Source: Saccharospirillum alexandrii_A
GTDB taxonomy: Bacteria; Pseudomonadota; Gammaproteobacteria; Pseudomonadales; Natronospirillaceae
DNA length: 64,000 bases
Direction of reading: 5' to 3'
Assembly: GCF_043641555.1 (NCBI RefSeq)
Contig: NZ_JBHZRJ010000003.1
Coordinates: forward strand, 496,001-560,000
The translations under genes were made by a program, and so were the position numbers. A model generated the notes under the pieces. It was not told the DNA's origin and made no database searches. It saw nothing but the letters and a program-made list of their open reading frames with translations. Below are positions 1 to 8,182 of the stretch, piece by piece. Position 1 is the stretch's first letter. Every line of letters starts with the position of its first letter.

Positions 1-27
1 CCTGATTTTGTCCGTTTTAAGAAATAA
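1..27 (+). CDS. C-terminal end of an unidentified upstream gene (partial)
   Basis: The first eight codons read PDFVRFKK and stop at TAA (25-27), 14 bases before tssE on the same strand. The tight spacing suggests the last codons of the preceding gene of the T6SS operon. Eight residues are too few to name it. A position upstream of tssE is usually held by tssC, hcp or an accessory gene. It could also be chance. Confidence 0.4.
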   Translation, partial: PDFVRFKK

Positions 28-41
28 GCAGGTGGTATTGA

Positions 42-452
42 ATGTTCACCCTCTACGAAACACTGCACGGCAAACACCTGAACGGTCAGCCTTTGGCTGA
101 GTACCCGGGTAAAGACGAGCGGCTGGCGAGCATTCACGACCATCTTGTGCGTTTATTGAATGCGCGCCAGGGTGTTCTCAGTCATCTTCCCGACTATGGG
201 TTGCCAGATCTGAATTTGTTCTATCAGGATCTTCCCTATTCAGAAGCCGACATGGCTGTTTCCGTAAAAAGCATCATTGAAAAATACGAACCTCGTTTGC
301 GTCAGGTTCAGGTTTCTCCCTTGCCTCGGGATATTCAGTTTGCCGTCGTCAGAATGGAAATCAGCGGCTGGGTCGTGGGTGGTGACCGGGTACGGTTCAA
401 AACCTATTTCAAGAGCACCGGAGAAGCCGAGGTGCTGCAAGCCATCGGCTGA
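42..452 (+). CDS. tssE: T6SS baseplate subunit TssE (gp25-like)
   Basis: A 136-residue protein of the gp25/lysozyme-like family, a wedge component of the T6SS cytoplasmic baseplate that anchors the contractile sheath. Visible family features are the N-terminal SIHDHLVRLLNARQG block, the LPDYGLPDL motif around residues 48-56, and the ending in which two beta strands carry V-x-F-K-T-Y-F. Length is normal for TssE. It is followed on the same strand by tssF, tssG and clpV, the usual order of these genes (as in the Pseudomonas HSI-1 type), which supports the call. The ATG at 42 is preceded by AGGTGG. Confidence 0.93.
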   Translation: MFTLYETLHGKHLNGQPLAEYPGKDERLASIHDHLVRLLNARQGVLSHLPDYGLPDLNLFYQDLPYSEADMAVSVKSIIEKYEPRLRQVQVSPLPRDIQFAVVRMEISGWVVGGDRVRFKTYFKSTGEAEVLQAIG

Positions 453-515
453 ACATAAGCCAGAACGTTTCGGTTGTGAAGAACGCAAGGGAAGCCAGCA
501 TATGAGTAGGATGTC

Positions 516-2228
516 ATGAAAGAGTACTTCGAAGCAGAAATGCGATTGCTTCAGGATGCGGCCCAGGAGTTTGCGGAAGCATACCCGGAGCAAGCGGCCA
601 TGCTCAATCTGAAAGCCGTAAAAGACCGCGACCCCTATGTTGAGCGGTTGCTGGAGGGTATGGCGTTTCTGACCGCACAGATCCGTGAGCGCATTGACGA
701 TGGCGTACCGGAATTGAGCGAGAACCTACTCGACCAGTTGAACCCGTCGCTGTGCCGCCCTTTTCCCTCTCATACTCTGGTGCAGGTCACGCCCGAACCA
801 CAATGCAAGCAAACCCATACACTGGGCCGGGGTACTCGGGTGTATGCCCGAAACATTGGCCCGGAATCAGTAACCTGTGAATACACCACCTCCGCTCCGG
901 TGACTGTGCAGCCCATTGAAATAGAGAGCGTCTCGGTTCTGGACCGGGTAGGTGGGGGCACCCAATTACGACTGACCCTGCGCAAGCAAAGCGTGTTCGA
1001 CTGGGCTGACCTGAATTTCACCAACCTGCCGTTGCACCTGCATTGCGATCGCGCACTGGCCTACGCACTGTATGAAGTATGCCTGCATGCCGATACCCGG
1101 GTTCAGCTGTCGCTGGATACGCAGCCAGTACCGTCCAACAGTGCCATGACACCTGGCATGATGGACCCGGAAGACTGTCTGTTGCCCTCGTTCGGTAAAG
1201 GCCATGTGGCCTTCAGTATCCTGCACGACTACTTCAATGCCCGGGAAAAATACCTTTTCCTCGACTTGGGTGGTTTCAACAGTGCTGACTGGCCAGCAGA
1301 AGGGCGCCTGTTAACTGTGTTAATAGACTCGCCTGTCACCTTGCCGGCAGGTCATCATGTACAGCGCGATACGTTTGCACTGAACTCAGTGCCGGCTATT
1401 AACTTGTTTGCCAGCGAAGCAGAGCCGGTGCGGTTGACGGGTCTCGTGCCCGACTACCCGCTTAAGGTTGACCACAGCTTTCGCGATTGCGCCAATATTT
1501 ACTGCATTCAATCGGTATCCGGTCGTAACCCGAGAACCGGTCAGGTTCGGAATTTCCGGCCCCTTCAGGAGTTGCGGTACCGACATCGGGATGAACCGAC
1601 TTATGCCACTCACACGCGAAAGTCGGGTGCTGGAAGACGGCGTACGTTTGTATCTGTTACTGGAGTGACGCCGGGTGCTGAAGAGGTACTGTCAGTGGAT
1701 GTGCTCGCCAGTAATGAAAACTACCCGCGCCAGTACCTCGACCTGCACAAACTCAATGGTCTTCATCATGAGGCCTCGAAAGACTTGAAGGTAACCAACA
1801 TCAGTCGGCCTTCAACAATGCTTACGCCGCCGTCCATGCACGATTTCCAGTGGCAGCTGATTTCGATGATGTCGCTGAACCTGTCGAAGCTCAGTGATGC
1901 CGAGCATCTGAAAACCTTGTTGAGCCTCTTTGACTGGAGCGACCAGGTAGAAAACCAGAACCGCATTCTCGCGATAGAAGGCGTATCAACCCTGGTCGAG
2001 CACCGTATTCGTCAGGGTATTCTGTTTCAGGGGCTGACGATTCAGCTAGAGGTACAGGAGTCCGGGTTCAGCTCGCGTTCGGACCTGTACATGTTCGGAA
2101 CCGTGCTGCACCAGTTTTTTGCGAACTTTGCCAATATGACCGAGTACGTAGAGACGAGACTGGTGTCTTTGCCAACTTATAAGGAGTGGGCATGGAAACC
2201 AACCATGGGCCAACGGGCAACGCTGTAA
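516..2228 (+). CDS. tssF: T6SS baseplate subunit TssF
   Basis: A 570-residue TssF/VasA/ImpG family protein, one of the baseplate wedge subunits (with TssE, TssG and TssK) on which the tail sheath and the VgrG spike assemble. The opening, with MKEYFEAEMRLLQDAAQEF at the N-terminus and the DRDPYVERLLEGMAFL block at about 37-52, is highly typical, as are PELSENLLDQLNPSLCRPFPS and the late LYMFGTVLHQFFANFA segment. Its length is close to the family norm of about 590. The last 37 bases overlap tssG, indicating translational coupling. The ATG at 516 has AGGA just upstream. Confidence 0.95.
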   Translation: MKEYFEAEMRLLQDAAQEFAEAYPEQAAMLNLKAVKDRDPYVERLLEGMAFLTAQIRERIDDGVPELSENLLDQLNPSLCRPFPSHTLVQVTPEPQCKQTHTLGRGTRVYARNIGPESVTCEYTTSAPVTVQPIEIESVSVLDRVGGGTQLRLTLRKQSVFDWADLNFTNLPLHLHCDRALAYALYEVCLHADTRVQLSLDTQPVPSNSAMTPGMMDPEDCLLPSFGKGHVAFSILHDYFNAREKYLFLDLGGFNSADWPAEGRLLTVLIDSPVTLPAGHHVQRDTFALNSVPAINLFASEAEPVRLTGLVPDYPLKVDHSFRDCANIYCIQSVSGRNPRTGQVRNFRPLQELRYRHRDEPTYATHTRKSGAGRRRTFVSVTGVTPGAEEVLSVDVLASNENYPRQYLDLHKLNGLHHEASKDLKVTNISRPSTMLTPPSMHDFQWQLISMMSLNLSKLSDAEHLKTLLSLFDWSDQVENQNRILAIEGVSTLVEHRIRQGILFQGLTIQLEVQESGFSSRSDLYMFGTVLHQFFANFANMTEYVETRLVSLPTYKEWAWKPTMGQRATL

Positions 2229-3184
2229 ATACGCTTGTGGAGCAGGCTACCCGGTTTCACTTTCATCAGTTGGTGGAAGCGGTACTGGCGGCTAGGGGTG
2301 AGTCGGGTGCCGTGGCTCGTCCGGATTGGTTACGGTTGCGCCCGTCCGACTGGCTTTCCTTTCCCGCTTCGGATGTGCGCCGCGTCAATCGTCTGCCCGG
2401 CAATGGTGTAGAGATTGAAACAACCTTTTTTGGCTTTTACGGCGTCGATGCGCCATTGCCCCAGTACTTCCTCGAAGATGTGACCCATCAGGATGATGCA
2501 GGGCAGAGAATTCAGGCGTTTCTGGATGTGTTCAATAACCAGGCTTACTGGCTGTTGCATCAGGGGTGGCGCAAGTTTGAATTGCTGCAGCAGGTCGGCG
2601 ATCAGAATCTCTTGCAGCGAACCAGCAGCGCCTTGTTGGGGGGGTACCATCGCCGGCACCAGCTGTCGTCCGGGTTACCCGGTGCGCTCGCGGCCCAGTG
2701 CCGCAGTGCGGCGGGTGTTGAGTCGGTCTTGCAAACGGCGTTGTCGCTGCCGGAGCTCGATATCGATACCCAGGTACTGACGCAGGTACGCGTTGACCAG
2801 GTGATGTCGCTCGATGGCAGTCAGGCTCTGGGTCGGGACACTCTGCTTGGGCAAACCATGAGTGTTATGGGCCGGCATGTTCGGGTACAGACCGGTGAAG
2901 TCAATGCCGAGCAAGGCGCTGCCCTAAACCCGGGCGGTGAGCTCGGCCAACGCCTGAATGATCTGCTTGATCAGTATTTGCCCTCAGGCGTTGGTTACGA
3001 TGTGCACATTCGGCTTCCTGCCAGTGAGCGGGTACCCATGCAACTGGGAACCTCTACCGTGCGGCTTGGTCAAGCCCTGGTAATGGGCGAGGCCGTCAGT
3101 ACCGATTGCACGCTTGTATTTACCAGCCAGCAATATAAGCAAGCCAGTGTGGAACCATTCAACCCATTATCACAAGTGGCCTGA
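2192..3184 (+). CDS. tssG: T6SS baseplate subunit TssG
   Basis: A 330-residue TssG/VasB/ImpH family protein that forms the (TssF)2-TssG wedge of the T6SS baseplate. Diagnostic stretches are the early FHFHQLVEAVL, LRPSDWLSFPASDVRRV at about 50-66, the GFYGVDAPLPQYFLEDV block, and the C-terminal GYDVHIRLPASERVPMQLG region. A GTG at 2186 is in frame, but it lies inside the AAGGAG ribosome binding site (2181-2186) that correctly serves the ATG at 2192, so the latter is chosen. It overlaps tssF by 37 bases and is followed by clpV after a 58-base gap. Confidence 0.94.
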   Translation: METNHGPTGNAVNTLVEQATRFHFHQLVEAVLAARGESGAVARPDWLRLRPSDWLSFPASDVRRVNRLPGNGVEIETTFFGFYGVDAPLPQYFLEDVTHQDDAGQRIQAFLDVFNNQAYWLLHQGWRKFELLQQVGDQNLLQRTSSALLGGYHRRHQLSSGLPGALAAQCRSAAGVESVLQTALSLPELDIDTQVLTQVRVDQVMSLDGSQALGRDTLLGQTMSVMGRHVRVQTGEVNAEQGAALNPGGELGQRLNDLLDQYLPSGVGYDVHIRLPASERVPMQLGTSTVRLGQALVMGEAVSTDCTLVFTSQQYKQASVEPFNPLSQVA

Positions 3185-3242
3185 TGGCCCGTTAGTCATT
3201 AATTGAATCTTCGAGATCGAATGCAGGTAGGGAGAACATCGC

Positions 3243-6029
3243 ATGGACAATCGAACACTACGAGTACTGGTCGACAAGCTAACCCCTCATTGTGGCCTGG
3301 CGCTGGAAGCCGCCGCAGGCTTTGCCGCCAGTCGGGGTCACCGGGAAATTCGCCCCGAGCATTTTTTGCTCAAGTTACTTGAGGAAGGTCAGCGGGGTCA
3401 CCTCGATGTCATCCTGTCGGTTTTCAATGTTGATCAGGATACGCTCTGGCATAACGTCATTGAACATCTCAATAGCCTGCGCACACATCACGAAGGCAAG
3501 CCAGCCTTGTCGATGGCCTTGTTTGAAGTGCTCGAGAAAGCCTTCGTATTGAGCAGTTTGCATTACACGCCGGAATCAATCGACTCGGCTGGCATATTGG
3601 AAGCCTTTGCCCAACTGTCCGGGCTGTGGGAGCACGATCAGTGCTATGCGCCGCTGGAGTCCATTTCGTTTGATGCCGTGCATCAGAATTTTGCTGAGCT
3701 GGCGAGTGAGTCCAGTGAATCGTCAACGGGGTTTGGATCTGGCTCAACCGGGGCCAGCCGAGCCACAGCACCGGGCAGTGCAGGCGGACCTTCAGCGCTA
3801 GATCAATTAACCGAAGACCTGACCGAAAAAGCACGGGCAGGGGGGATGGACCCGATCAGCGGGCGCCACGAAGAAATTCGCATGGCGATTGATATTCTGT
3901 GCCGTCGCCGAAAAAACAACCCCATTCTGGTGGGTGAGCCGGGCGTTGGTAAAACGGCCATCGTTGAAGGGCTGGCGCAACGCGTTGTCGCCGGGGATGT
4001 GCCCGAGCATTTGAGTGGTATTCGTATTTGTGTGCTCGACCTGGGTTTGCTGCAGGCCGGGGCGGGTGTAAAAGGCGAGTTTGAACGACGACTGAAAGCT
4101 GTTATTGAAGAAGTCAGAGATGCCGAATCACCGGTTATGCTGTTTATTGATGAAGCCCACACGCTGATTGGCGCGGGTGGCGAAGCCGGCATGAGCGATG
4201 CGGCCAATTTGCTAAAACCAGCACTGGCCCGGGGTGAACTGCGCACCATAGCGGCGACCACCTGGAGTGAATACAAGCAGTATTTCGAACGCGACCCGGC
4301 ACTGGAGCGTCGTTTCCAGATGGTTAAAGTAGAGGAGCCAACACTGGAAGCTGCCATGCACATGCTGTCTGGCTTGAAGCAACGCTATCAGGATCATCAT
4401 GGCGTACAGATTACCGACGAAGCCATAGCCGCAGCGGTTACCTTATCGGACCGCTATATCACAGGGCGCTTCCTGCCCGATAAAGCCATCGACCTGATCG
4501 ACACGGCAAGCGCTCGCGTCACCATGAGCCAGAGCCTGAAACCCCAGCAACTGGAAGGGTTGCAGTCGCGCATCGGGTATCTTGAAGACCGGCTTCGCGC
4601 GCTAGATGCAGAACAACGCCAGGGGCTGGGCGTGAACTCCGACGTGCTGGAGCAATTGAAATCCGAACTGGCCTCTTCACTGGAACAGGCAGGCGAGGCA
4701 GAACAGGACTGGGCCGTTCAGTCCGAACTGGTCCGGCATATTCAGTCGGCTGGCCATGCCTTGCGCGGCGCAGAAAAAGAAGATGATGTCGGTGTTTTGC
4801 TCGAACAGAGCCGGGTACATCGCGAGACTCTGGCCCAACTGCAACAGGGCCGGCCACTGGTTCAGCCTGAAGTGAATGGCACCGCCATTGCCGATGTTAT
4901 CGCCGACTGGACCGGCATTCCGGTGGGCAGCATGGTGAACGATGAACTGCATGCGTTGTTGAACTTTGAAAAAGCACTGGGCCAGCACCTTGTCGGACAG
5001 GACGGTGCACTGGCCGTCATCGGCCAGGCCCTGCGATCCAGCAAGGCAGGCCTGCGTTCAGGGCAGGGGCCTCAGGGTGTATTCCTGCTGGCGGGGCCCA
5101 GTGGTGTAGGTAAAACCGAAACCGCCCGGCAAATCGCGGCCCACTTGTTTGGTAGTGACCGCTCACTGATCACCATCAATATGAGCGAATACCAGGAAGC
5201 TCACACCGTATCGCAGTTGAAGGGCTCACCACCGGGTTATGTTGGCTATGGCAAGGGCGGTGTGTTGAGCGAAGCCGTTCGACAGAAGCCGTACTCCGTT
5301 GTGCTGCTGGATGAAGTCGAAAAAGCTCACGTCGATGTCATGAATCTGTTTTACCAGGTGTTTGACCGCGGTTTCATGCGCGATGGTGAAGGCCGGGAAA
5401 TCGACTTTAAAAACACCATTGTACTGATGACCTCGAACCTGGGTGCCGACGATATTCAGTGGCGCTGTACGGCCGCACTGGAAAGCCCGGAGGAAAATCC
5501 GGTCGTTGATGACGCGGTAGCCGCTGACGAGGTGCCAACCGATCAGACCGCCGAAACGGCTAGCACTCAACCAGAATCAGCCGAACCGGTACTAATGCCA
5601 CCGCCAACCGTTCAGGAACTGACGACACTGGTGCAACCGGCTATTACGGCGCACTTTGCGCCAGCTCTGGTGGCCCGCATGCAAATTGTGCCCTTTGCCG
5701 CGCTCGATGAAGCCGCACTGGCGGGCATTATTCAGCAACGGCTCGACCAACTGGCCGAGCGCTTGCAGACTGAATACCGCATTGAACTCAGGTGTGACCG
5801 GCAAGCCATGGACCGGCTGGTTTCCATGTGCCGGGTCAGTGACTCTGGCGCACGGCTGGTTAACCGCGTTATCGACCAGCAACTGATGCCGGGCATTGCC
5901 AACCAGTTACTGCACTACCTTGCCGAGGGTGACCTGCCCGACATCCTGCAACTGGATTTGGATGAGCAGCAACAGCTGAGCTTTATTTTTCTCGATCGCC
6001 AACCCGATGCTGAATTGAAGAGCGCCTGA
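3243..6029 (+). CDS. tssH: T6SS sheath-recycling AAA+ ATPase ClpV (TssH)
   Basis: A 928-residue class B Clp ATPase that disassembles the contracted TssB-TssC sheath after firing. It has an N-terminal Clp repeat domain (about 10-150), a first AAA module with Walker A GEPGVGKT (about 230-237) and Walker B LFIDEAH (about 300-306), a coiled middle domain (about 425-545), and a second AAA module with Walker A GPSGVGKTE (about 618-626) and VVLLDEVEKAH (about 685-695). Position between tssG and vgrG and the missing ClpP-binding loop context support ClpV rather than ClpB. A Ser/Gly-rich linker lies at about 158-182. An acidic, Pro/Thr-rich insert of about 45 residues lies at about 742-790 in the second AAA module and is unusual. 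Confidence 0.95.
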   Translation: MDNRTLRVLVDKLTPHCGLALEAAAGFAASRGHREIRPEHFLLKLLEEGQRGHLDVILSVFNVDQDTLWHNVIEHLNSLRTHHEGKPALSMALFEVLEKAFVLSSLHYTPESIDSAGILEAFAQLSGLWEHDQCYAPLESISFDAVHQNFAELASESSESSTGFGSGSTGASRATAPGSAGGPSALDQLTEDLTEKARAGGMDPISGRHEEIRMAIDILCRRRKNNPILVGEPGVGKTAIVEGLAQRVVAGDVPEHLSGIRICVLDLGLLQAGAGVKGEFERRLKAVIEEVRDAESPVMLFIDEAHTLIGAGGEAGMSDAANLLKPALARGELRTIAATTWSEYKQYFERDPALERRFQMVKVEEPTLEAAMHMLSGLKQRYQDHHGVQITDEAIAAAVTLSDRYITGRFLPDKAIDLIDTASARVTMSQSLKPQQLEGLQSRIGYLEDRLRALDAEQRQGLGVNSDVLEQLKSELASSLEQAGEAEQDWAVQSELVRHIQSAGHALRGAEKEDDVGVLLEQSRVHRETLAQLQQGRPLVQPEVNGTAIADVIADWTGIPVGSMVNDELHALLNFEKALGQHLVGQDGALAVIGQALRSSKAGLRSGQGPQGVFLLAGPSGVGKTETARQIAAHLFGSDRSLITINMSEYQEAHTVSQLKGSPPGYVGYGKGGVLSEAVRQKPYSVVLLDEVEKAHVDVMNLFYQVFDRGFMRDGEGREIDFKNTIVLMTSNLGADDIQWRCTAALESPEENPVVDDAVAADEVPTDQTAETASTQPESAEPVLMPPPTVQELTTLVQPAITAHFAPALVARMQIVPFAALDEAALAGIIQQRLDQLAERLQTEYRIELRCDRQAMDRLVSMCRVSDSGARLVNRVIDQQLMPGIANQLLHYLAEGDLPDILQLDLDEQQQLSFIFLDRQPDAELKSA

Positions 6030-6069
6030 GCCTAGTGGCCAGCGCCTGGATATGACCAAGGAGAGACAC

Positions 6070-8121
6070 ATGACATTGTCCATTGCCGGAATCAATCGGG
6101 CCATGCGATCAGTTGGGCTGGCGGATGAAAGCCAGTTCTTCTTCAAGCTTGCCGACCTGCCAGACGATACCTGTCTGGTAGAGTCGATGCAGATAGAGCA
6201 TTGGAGCCTGCACCAGGATTACCGCCTCCAGGTTAAGGTGCTTTTGCGACACCGCATCGCAAGCGATGAACTGGTGGGTGAGCATGCAACGCTGTCGATC
6301 ATGTCGGCCAGCGGCCTGATGCCCTTGCATGGCCTGATCATCGATACCGCCAATGCCGATGGTAACGGTGACTACAGCGGGTTGAACATCACGCTGGCGT
6401 CAGTACTTTCCCCATTGAAACGGTCACAGCATAACCGGGTTTTTGTTGATCGCAGTGCGCTCAGCGTAGCGCGAGATATTCTGGAAGAGCGCCTGGGTAC
6501 CTGGTCTACCGTTGATGTTTTGAGCGAACGCGATGAGCCCCGGGCGATGATGATTCAGTACGAAGAATCCGATTACGACTTCGTTACTCGCATTCTGGCC
6601 CGGGAAGGAATCTTTGTTCATCTGTCGCCCGGCGACAATGAAACCACCATTCAGCTGGCGGATGACATTACTCGTTTGCCCCATGCCGAGACCGACATCA
6701 CTCTGCGTTTCGCCGCCAATGCCGGTGCCGCCAAAGACGACGAGCACGTCAGTGCCGTGAGCCGGATCTTCCGTCAGTCACCCGCCGATGTCGTACTGTC
6801 GGACATTGATCCCTGGGGTACTACTGACCTGAGCGCAGCAGTATCGGTACCCGTCGCCACAGCGCAGGGCGAGGCACACCACTGGGCCCCCAATGAAATG
6901 GACCCCGAACGTTTGCAGGCGCTGGCCGAGCGCATGGCCGCTGTGCATACCTGGCAGGCGGAAACGCTGTGTCTGGAAACCACTGTAAGAGCGGTACAGC
7001 CAGGTATGCTGCTGGAACTGGTGGACCACCCTTCCGACAGTGGGCGCTACCGCATACTCGGTGTCGATCAGAGCGGGTCACAGCGTGCGGCCGCCGGTAA
7101 TGGACTGGGCGGTAAAGACAACGGCTACCTCTGCAAGCTGACGGTCATTCCGGTGGCCATTCCCTATGTGCCGGATTACCAGCGTCGCGCACCGGTATTT
7201 ACCAGCTTCACCGGCTGCATTGATGAAGAAGTTGATGAGCGTGGCATGTACCGTGTGCGCTTACCCTTCGATCAGCGCAGTGAAGCTGATGGCCCCGCCA
7301 GCCCACCCACCCGGTTAATGCAAACCTTAGGCGGTGAAGACCATGGCATGCATTTTCCGTTAGCCAGGGGCACTGAAGTAAACATCAATTTTGAAAATGG
7401 AGATCTGGATCGGCCGATCATTGTCGGTGCGCTCTATAACCGAAACGCGGTCAATCCGGTTACCGATGCCAACGCCCGTCAGAACCTTATACAAACACGG
7501 TCCGGTCATCGTTTTCTGTTGGATGACACCCCGCAACAAGAACGCATCGAACTGGCAACCCCGGACGCCAAAAACCATCTGACATTGAGCGCCGAGCAAG
7601 ATAACCACAAGGTCACGCTTGAAACCCTAGAGGGTGATGCCTTTGTGTTTGCGGGCAAATCGATGACGCTGGAATCCGGTACCGATCAGATCACAACCGT
7701 CGGCGCCAACCACAATGTTCATGTTAAAGGCGACCAGTCATTACAAACCCAGGAAGGCACTATTCGGGTTGAATCGGCTAAAGACATTGAGTACAGCGCA
7801 ACGGGCGCTATTCGCTGGCAATCCAGTGAGGGTGAAATCACCCTCACCAGTGGTGCTGGCATGCACTGGCAAGTAGGGGATGGCCTGTCGGAGCAGGTCG
7901 ACGCCGGCAACTACCAGCTTCAGGTCCAGAATGGCAGTTTGACTGTAGAAGCCGCCCGGGACATTACCCTGAATGGCGTGGGTTCCGGAGCGATAACCCT
8001 GAAGCAAAGCGACGGTACGCTGCAAATAGACAGCAGCGGCAATCTGACTTTGGCTGGCCCAGCGGTAGAAATAACGGCAGACACTATTGCGATAAAAGGC
8101 GGTACGGTCAGCAACAATTAA
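6070..8121 (+). CDS. vgrG: T6SS spike protein VgrG (TssI), first copy
   Basis: A 683-residue VgrG, the trimeric spike that tips the Hcp tube and carries effectors. The gp27-like N-terminal part (about 15-340) includes YEESDYDFVTRILAREGIFVHL, and the gp5 OB-fold is marked by RVRLPFDQRSEADGPASPPTR and the MHFPLARGTEVNINFENGDLDRPIIVGALYN block. The C-terminal third is made of short repeats predicted to form the beta-helical needle and ends without an effector extension. An in-frame ATG at 6052 exists, but AAGGAGAG (6058-6065) is placed for the ATG at 6070. It closes the tss operon 40 bases after clpV. It probably serves as the structural spike. Confidence 0.93.
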   Translation: MTLSIAGINRAMRSVGLADESQFFFKLADLPDDTCLVESMQIEHWSLHQDYRLQVKVLLRHRIASDELVGEHATLSIMSASGLMPLHGLIIDTANADGNGDYSGLNITLASVLSPLKRSQHNRVFVDRSALSVARDILEERLGTWSTVDVLSERDEPRAMMIQYEESDYDFVTRILAREGIFVHLSPGDNETTIQLADDITRLPHAETDITLRFAANAGAAKDDEHVSAVSRIFRQSPADVVLSDIDPWGTTDLSAAVSVPVATAQGEAHHWAPNEMDPERLQALAERMAAVHTWQAETLCLETTVRAVQPGMLLELVDHPSDSGRYRILGVDQSGSQRAAAGNGLGGKDNGYLCKLTVIPVAIPYVPDYQRRAPVFTSFTGCIDEEVDERGMYRVRLPFDQRSEADGPASPPTRLMQTLGGEDHGMHFPLARGTEVNINFENGDLDRPIIVGALYNRNAVNPVTDANARQNLIQTRSGHRFLLDDTPQQERIELATPDAKNHLTLSAEQDNHKVTLETLEGDAFVFAGKSMTLESGTDQITTVGANHNVHVKGDQSLQTQEGTIRVESAKDIEYSATGAIRWQSSEGEITLTSGAGMHWQVGDGLSEQVDAGNYQLQVQNGSLTVEAARDITLNGVGSGAITLKQSDGTLQIDSSGNLTLAGPAVEITADTIAIKGGTVSNN

Positions 8122-8182
8122 GGTGACCAAAGGACATGGCGGGTGACCCGTACAGAACGCTGAATTTAGAAGGATACTGAAC

